Below, in pieces: positions 60,801 through 64,000 of a DNA stretch of 64,000 nucleotides. The DNA comes from Clostridium_AF sediminicola. GTDB lineage: Bacteria; Bacillota; Clostridia; Clostridiales; Clostridiaceae. The stretch is from contig NZ_BAABMF010000008.1 of the NCBI RefSeq assembly GCF_050402865.1, positions 1 to 64,000 of the forward strand, given 5' to 3'. Below the pieces are notes generated by a model. That model was not told the origin of the DNA. It was given only the letters and a program-made list of their open reading frames with translations, and did no database searches. The translations under genes were made by a program, and so were the position numbers. The number at the start of each line of letters is the position of its first letter. Within the stretch, counting starts at the first letter, position 1.

Positions 60801-61533
60801 GGTTTATATATTCTTTAATATGTCTTTCTGTTAATGGTTGTAATATAATACTCAAAGAACGATTTTGTATATTTTTGATTTTGGTTAGTGTCTTTACCTT
60901 ATCTAAAAACTCCTGTTCATTATCTCTATAAGCTAGTATAAGCATTAAATTTAATCCTTCACTATCCTTACAAATACTTTCTATCAATTCAAAAGAAGGT
61001 TTATCTATCCATTGTATATCATCAATAAATATAATCAATGGAAATAAAGCCTCTGAAATAGTTGATAAAAATTGATATAATACTTTTTTTATACGATATT
61101 TTAGTTTTTCGTAATTGTCAATATTAATTGATTTATGCTTTGGGAAAAGTTTTCTTGATAAGGGACTAATAGTTGTTATGATTTCAATATCATCACCTAG
61201 TACTTTCGATATAGTACTTTTTATATTTTTTAATTGTTCATAAGGTAAAGTTAATACATGCTTTGTCATTTCCTCAATAATCTCAGATATAGCTATGAAA
61301 GGTCTTTTATTGTTTTGTATATTTTTCCCATATACAAAAGTTACATCATTGCTCGCCAATTCTCTTACAACGTGTTCTACAAAAAAAGTCTTTCCAATAC
61401 CAGGTCCCCCCTTTATGAAAACAACTGCTGTATTATCTTCTAAAACCCGATCAAAATGCTTTTTTACAGAATTCATCTCATAATCTCTTGCAATAATAGT
61501 TTTATTCATTTTTTCTTCAATCAAATCTTTCAT
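57826..61533 (-). CDS. Large AAA-ATPase/TPR/GAF/LuxR regulator (LAL/MalT-like)
   Basis: 1235 residues. Residues ~15-330 form a STAND-type ATPase (Walker A FIKGGPGIGKTFFVEHV, Walker B PLIIFIDDIQWID). Residues ~400-940 are helical TPR-like repeats, ~975-1140 a GAF-like sensor, and the C-terminus a LuxR helix-turn-helix (LTERELEILELVADGLSNTDISKKFFISLGTVKSHL; KLEVDSRIKAVVKAKEM). ATP binding and an unknown ligand should switch it between closed and DNA-binding forms. It stands alone between two kinase modules with no obvious target operon. Confidence 0.93.
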   Translation of the reverse strand: MKDLIEEKMNKTIIARDYEMNSVKKHFDRVLEDNTAVVFIKGGPGIGKTFFVEHVVRELASNDVTFVYGKNIQNNKRPFIAISEIIEEMTKHVLTLPYEQLKNIKSTISKVLGDDIEIITTISPLSRKLFPKHKSINIDNYEKLKYRIKKVLYQFLSTISEALFPLIIFIDDIQWIDKPSFELIESICKDSEGLNLMLILAYRDNEQEFLDKVKTLTKIKNIQNRSLSIILQPLTERHIKEYINLVLGKRIENSDYLVRIIYGITSGNPFYIKTLLDIFVEKDILAFLSNKEKWIVNFHNMNKFTLPKDIEQMIYGKITMLSDSEKAILQIIACFDGKATYSQIKGIIDCDEISLKAELKKLCERAFIVPKTLSDFEQQIIRYDFIHDIPLEVVYKDIAIKEREDIHYKIAKTILFTDSKFVKNSRLFMASQLLRSNYESRIGDCTNLLWINHLYDAGIEAKQTTAVEQALKIFELCLLFLKKDESLEFKDLEMKIELELAECKFLCEDIKSAIEIFQRLIEKHNTDKNIIIIKSKYMNMYSYIGESDKAIELGIEVLSHLGFSFDLEDFNSELLKVQSLFSDKKIEELINAPSIQDERILTILEILNQMIPPANYLDYNVFTLILVNMGVLSAEHGSSSFSPLGYAACSFIFYHVWNDYKKGERLANITLELLRDTEDSEIKDIVYSFMATFVTHWYKPFGKSIDYLDMAIEEGIKAGEFVYSSYGIVSSIYAKYVMGKCFEEIKSETYEKLKALQNVGTHALKFNQYFINLHLKYLQKGSVLEKDKGIIEEPESYDSAESVIYYVLKLQRLYLEGEFEKAYSIVENIRPYIGLLKGHIMYMEIVFFCILARQAQHKELEENQKEKNKSDIQNDLKELKEAIEYYDGNHYIRYLLTLGSYEAIFEDGKRAANYYNEAISLSERDGNIYLEALGNTLAARYYKKHKKLCEFYAKEAIDCYERWGATYIARKIEKEFEILVMPFPSEKQESNMVMNDILNHINRIEEMNEKQGFAYILDYLLKKSVADFGAILFEKCDEMHVAYKCEKEGQVYAYPDIVNIKFISNMSRKIIRYVARTGEEVFLKNKPSDGIFAKDIYIMDKENISIICVPMHYMGIFIGLIYLESIGYKGLDKSIVSIIKGVIPSLMLKQTIIKNINIHNILHPKKGISSLTERELEILELVADGLSNTDISKKFFISLGTVKSHLNNIYSKLEVDSRIKAVVKAKEMNIIKQIY

Positions 61534-61562
61534 ATAATATCCATCCTTTGATTATATAAATA

Positions 61563-62942
61563 TTATGTTAGTGGAAGTTTAATCACTGCATTTACACCTT
61601 TTCCAACACTACTTTCCAATAAAAACTGACCTTTATGTGCTTTAATAATCCTTGCAACCATTGGTATACCTAACCCATGCCCATTATTAGTAATATTATT
61701 TTTGCTTAGAGAATATGGAAGTTCTTTTAAATGAAGAAGTACATCCTGAGATATTCCTGTTCCATTATCTCCTACAATAAAGCAACATGTTGTCTCATCT
61801 GAGAGAATACATGTTTTTAATAAAATTTCACATCCATCCGGATTATGAGTAATGCTATTTTGAACCAAATTGTTTATTGCCCGAAAAAGTAATTTTTCAT
61901 CAGCTTGTACTTTGATATGCTCTATAGGAATATCCAAGTTTATTGTGAATCTTTCATCTAATCCATTATTAAGAAACTCTGAAGCAACTTGCCTTGCAAG
62001 TGTTGACAATCTAATAGTTTTTAAGTTTAATGGCTGCATTTCATATTCCAACATGGATACAAGGTTTAAATCACTAATTAGTGATTTAAGTTTTTCCCCC
62101 TGTTTTCTAATAATGCTTGCCTGTTCCCTCTGCTCTTTAGGTAAAACTTCATTTTCCTCCAGTTCACTAGAATAACCAAGAACCATAGAAAGAGGAGTTC
62201 TAATATCATGTGAAACACCTGCAATCCAATTGGAACGTGCTTCATCTCTCGATTTAAGGGCAGTATTTTTGTCTTGCAACATATTTGACGTACGATTGAT
62301 ACTTTTTGCAAGTTCACAGAAAATACCTTTTGTATCAACGAAAGTAGACTCTTCATTAGCAAGAGCATGTATTCCTACAATAAGAGGTTTTACAGATTTA
62401 GTTACCCTAACCCCCATCAGAATTGATATAAATAAAGCTAATAAAACATTTACTATAAACAAAATAAATATCCTTATTGGTAATCTTCTTATCCAATTTA
62501 TTGGATAATATACAGAATATCTTGCAAGACTATTTTTGGGATAACCAATAACAACAAGGCCATCATTATGCTCCCAAATAAAAACAGGATAGTCTAATAA
62601 ATAATTTCGTGAAAACTTTGCTATATCAATCAAATTATAAGTAAGAGGAATTTCCTGTGGTAAATTATAATTCCACCTTACTTTACCCCTTACATCTATA
62701 AGCATTGCCCATGCATTATTATCTACCAACATTTTTTTTGCTTTATCACCTAAAACATAATCTGTATCCTTATAATCAAGTTCAGCCTCTATATTTTGAA
62801 CTACTTCTTCTGGTGATTGCCCCCTGCTACTCCCCTTGAATACAAAAATACCTAATATAATAAAATTGAGAAGAAATAAAATAAAGCATATTAATACTGT
62901 TATATAAATAAATTTCCTTAGTATTCGTGTGATACCTTCCAT
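61563..62942 (-). CDS. Sensor histidine kinase linked to a divergent ABC transporter
   Basis: About 459 residues: helix ~12-34, extracellular domain of ~115 residues (SPEEVVQNIEAELDYKDTDYV, DVRGKVRWNYNLPQ), helix ~148-172, HAMP, phosphoacceptor IAGVSHDIRTPLSMVLGYS and ATPase domain (NNLVQNSITHNPDG, GDNGTGI, GHGLGIPMVAR). The ATG at 62942 follows GAGGAA and lies one base after the response-regulator stop; a TTG at 62957 is less likely. The layout matches kinases that control BcrA-like exporters. Confidence 0.93.
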   Translation of the reverse strand: MEGITRILRKFIYITVLICFILFLLNFIILGIFVFKGSSRGQSPEEVVQNIEAELDYKDTDYVLGDKAKKMLVDNNAWAMLIDVRGKVRWNYNLPQEIPLTYNLIDIAKFSRNYLLDYPVFIWEHNDGLVVIGYPKNSLARYSVYYPINWIRRLPIRIFILFIVNVLLALFISILMGVRVTKSVKPLIVGIHALANEESTFVDTKGIFCELAKSINRTSNMLQDKNTALKSRDEARSNWIAGVSHDIRTPLSMVLGYSSELEENEVLPKEQREQASIIRKQGEKLKSLISDLNLVSMLEYEMQPLNLKTIRLSTLARQVASEFLNNGLDERFTINLDIPIEHIKVQADEKLLFRAINNLVQNSITHNPDGCEILLKTCILSDETTCCFIVGDNGTGISQDVLLHLKELPYSLSKNNITNNGHGLGIPMVARIIKAHKGQFLLESSVGKGVNAVIKLPLT

Positions 62943-62943
62943 T

Positions 62944-63654
62944 TTATCGTTCCTCAACCAATAATTTATACCCTAGACCTCTAACAGTAAGAAGACTTTT
63001 GGGCTTAGACGGATTTATTTCTATTTTCTCTCTGATTCGTCTAATATGTACCATCAAAGTATTTTCATAACCATAATAATCATCTCCCCAAACTGCCTGA
63101 CATAAAGTATCACTTATAACAATACGACCTCTATTTTCATATAATTTGAGAAGAATTCTGTGCTCCTTAGCGGTCAATGATTTGTCTCCTCTATTACCAT
63201 GTACTACAGCACTCTCCAAATCAATAGTACTTCCTTGAACCATAAAAACTGGTAATTGTTCAATCATAGTAGTTGTATAAACACGTTTAAGTATAGCAGT
63301 AAGCCTAAGAATAAGCTCTCGTGGCAAAAAAGGCTTAACAATATAATCATCTGCGCCTAGACCTAATCCTAATAACCGATCTTGATCGTCTCCTTTAGCT
63401 GTTAGAAAAAGTACAGGCATTTGAGAAAACTGCCTTATTGAAGAAAGTAACTGAAATCCATCTCCATCTGGCAACATAACATCTAGAATTGCAATATGTA
63501 TACTATTTGAACGACAAACTGTTAACGCCTCTTCACAATTTGCAGCAAAATATATTCGTGTAAATCCTTCTTTTCGTAAAAAACTCTCCACCATTTTTCT
63601 TATTTCAAATTCATCATCAACAATAAGTATTTTTCTATTCTTTATATTTTCCAT
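62944..63654 (-). CDS. OmpR-family response regulator linked to a divergent ABC transporter
   Basis: 236 residues: receiver (Asp in IAILDVMLPDGDGF, Lys in YIVKPFLPREL) and winged helix (YENTLMVHIRRIREKI, TVRGLGYKLL). AGGTGAT precedes the ATG. The 153-base region up to the plus-strand ABC gene holds three TAAGG repeats in helical phase, a likely binding site for this regulator. Confidence 0.95.
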   Translation of the reverse strand: MENIKNRKILIVDDEFEIRKMVESFLRKEGFTRIYFAANCEEALTVCRSNSIHIAILDVMLPDGDGFQLLSSIRQFSQMPVLFLTAKGDDQDRLLGLGLGADDYIVKPFLPRELILRLTAILKRVYTTTMIEQLPVFMVQGSTIDLESAVVHGNRGDKSLTAKEHRILLKLYENRGRIVISDTLCQAVWGDDYYGYENTLMVHIRRIREKIEINPSKPKSLLTVRGLGYKLLVEER

Positions 63655-63726
63655 ATTTAATCACCTACTTTTATTATACATAAATATTATAGTATTTTGA
63701 TAAAATTTTCCTTATATAAAAATATT

Positions 63727-63781
63727 TAAGGTTATCGTAAGGCTAGCTTCAGTTTTTAGTAAGGTAATTAACCTAGTATAT
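63727..63781 (+). promoter_or_regulatory. Phased TAAGG repeats and promoter of the divergent ABC gene
   Basis: TAAGG occurs at 63727, 63738 and 63760, intervals of 11 and 22 bases, so all face the same side of the helix. A TATATATAT stretch (about 63777-63785) follows as -10, with no good -35. This is the expected layout for an activator of the OmpR family. Confidence 0.6.
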
Positions 63782-63807
63782 ATATAAAGATTGGAGTTGA
63801 AATATCA

Positions 63808-64000
63808 ATGAATACAATAGTATCAACAAACAAATTGTCAAAAAGTTATAATGGCACTTACAGAGTCAACAAAGTGAATATGAGTGTTTACGAAGGGGAT
63901 ATTTATGGATTTCTTGGACCAAACGGAGCTGGAAAATCCACTACACTTAAAATGCTCTTGGGTCTAGCTAAACCAACTAGAGGAAATGTAACGATTTTAG
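63808..64000 (+). CDS. ABC transporter ATP-binding protein, BcrA-like (partial, runs off the right edge)
   Basis: The first 64 codons are in the window: MNTIVSTNKLSKSYNGTYRV followed by IYGFLGPNGAGKSTTLKMLLGLAKP. Walker A is intact and the spacing matches BcrA/MutF-type ATPases. The gene is divergent from the kinase/regulator pair and probably under its control. GGAG lies 11 bases before the ATG. Confidence 0.92.
   Translation, partial: MNTIVSTNKLSKSYNGTYRVNKVNMSVYEGDIYGFLGPNGAGKSTTLKMLLGLAKPTRGNVTIL

Noticed and set aside
1..64000. CRISPR arrays, tRNA genes, phage integrases or insertion-sequence transposases
   Set aside because: I saw no regularly spaced repeats with spacers, no tRNA T-loop patterns in the gaps, and no integrase or transposase reading frame. 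The repeats present are non-coding.

Overview
The window looks like a chromosomal segment of a low-GC Firmicute, most likely of class Clostridia. The base composition is strongly AT-rich, genes have AGGAGG-type ribosome binding sites, promoters match TTGACA-N17-TATAAT, and the left edge holds the first ~40 bases of a 16S rRNA gene on the minus strand. I cannot name the species. 57 of the 60 protein genes or pseudogenes read on the minus strand, the same direction as the rRNA operon, as expected for a leading-strand segment.

Left part (about 0.4-24 kb): a PadR/DUF2812 pair, an AraC-type regulator with an unusual C-terminal half, and then a dense series of cell-envelope and antimicrobial-peptide response modules. 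These are a BceRSAB-type two-component system with its ABC transporter; a broken sensor kinase; a lantibiotic-immunity (MutFEG/NisFEG-like) transporter with its own response regulator and kinase; a MerR regulator; a YtrA-type GntR regulator with an ABC transporter; a LytTR regulator carrying a degenerate ABC-ATPase domain, followed by an ABC transporter; and a GntR/DUF1648 pair. No bacteriocin precursor gene is visible, so these look like sensing and defence modules, not production loci.

Middle part (about 24-53 kb): a Gate-domain membrane protein, an AraC regulator, a GGDEF-EAL c-di-GMP enzyme, a plus-strand TetR/cation-antiporter pair, an MFS transporter, an effector-binding protein and an FMN-binding lipoprotein. 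Then come three transport operons: an AfuABC/FbpABC-like ABC system with MgtC; an ascorbate-type PTS (IIC, IIB, and a regulator fused to IIA); and a purine-nucleoside salvage operon (BMP lipoprotein, ATPase, two permeases, nucleoside hydrolase, adenosine deaminase). The last has an upstream LacI-family gene, and both promoter regions share an almost identical palindrome. After these come a DUF4358 lipoprotein, an XRE/membrane-protein pair, a CPBP protease and a YczE-like protein.

Right part (about 53.6-64 kb): another BcrA-like ABC transporter with a two-component system, a 1235-residue AAA/TPR/GAF/LuxR regulator, and a third intact kinase/regulator pair divergent from an ABC ATPase gene that runs off the right edge.

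Intergenic DNA carries several repeat families: ~180-bp MITE-like elements (two full copies, two short ones), a second palindromic element family (two copies), and five hairpins sharing an ACCTGCCGTCGTG-type core, mostly placed as terminators.
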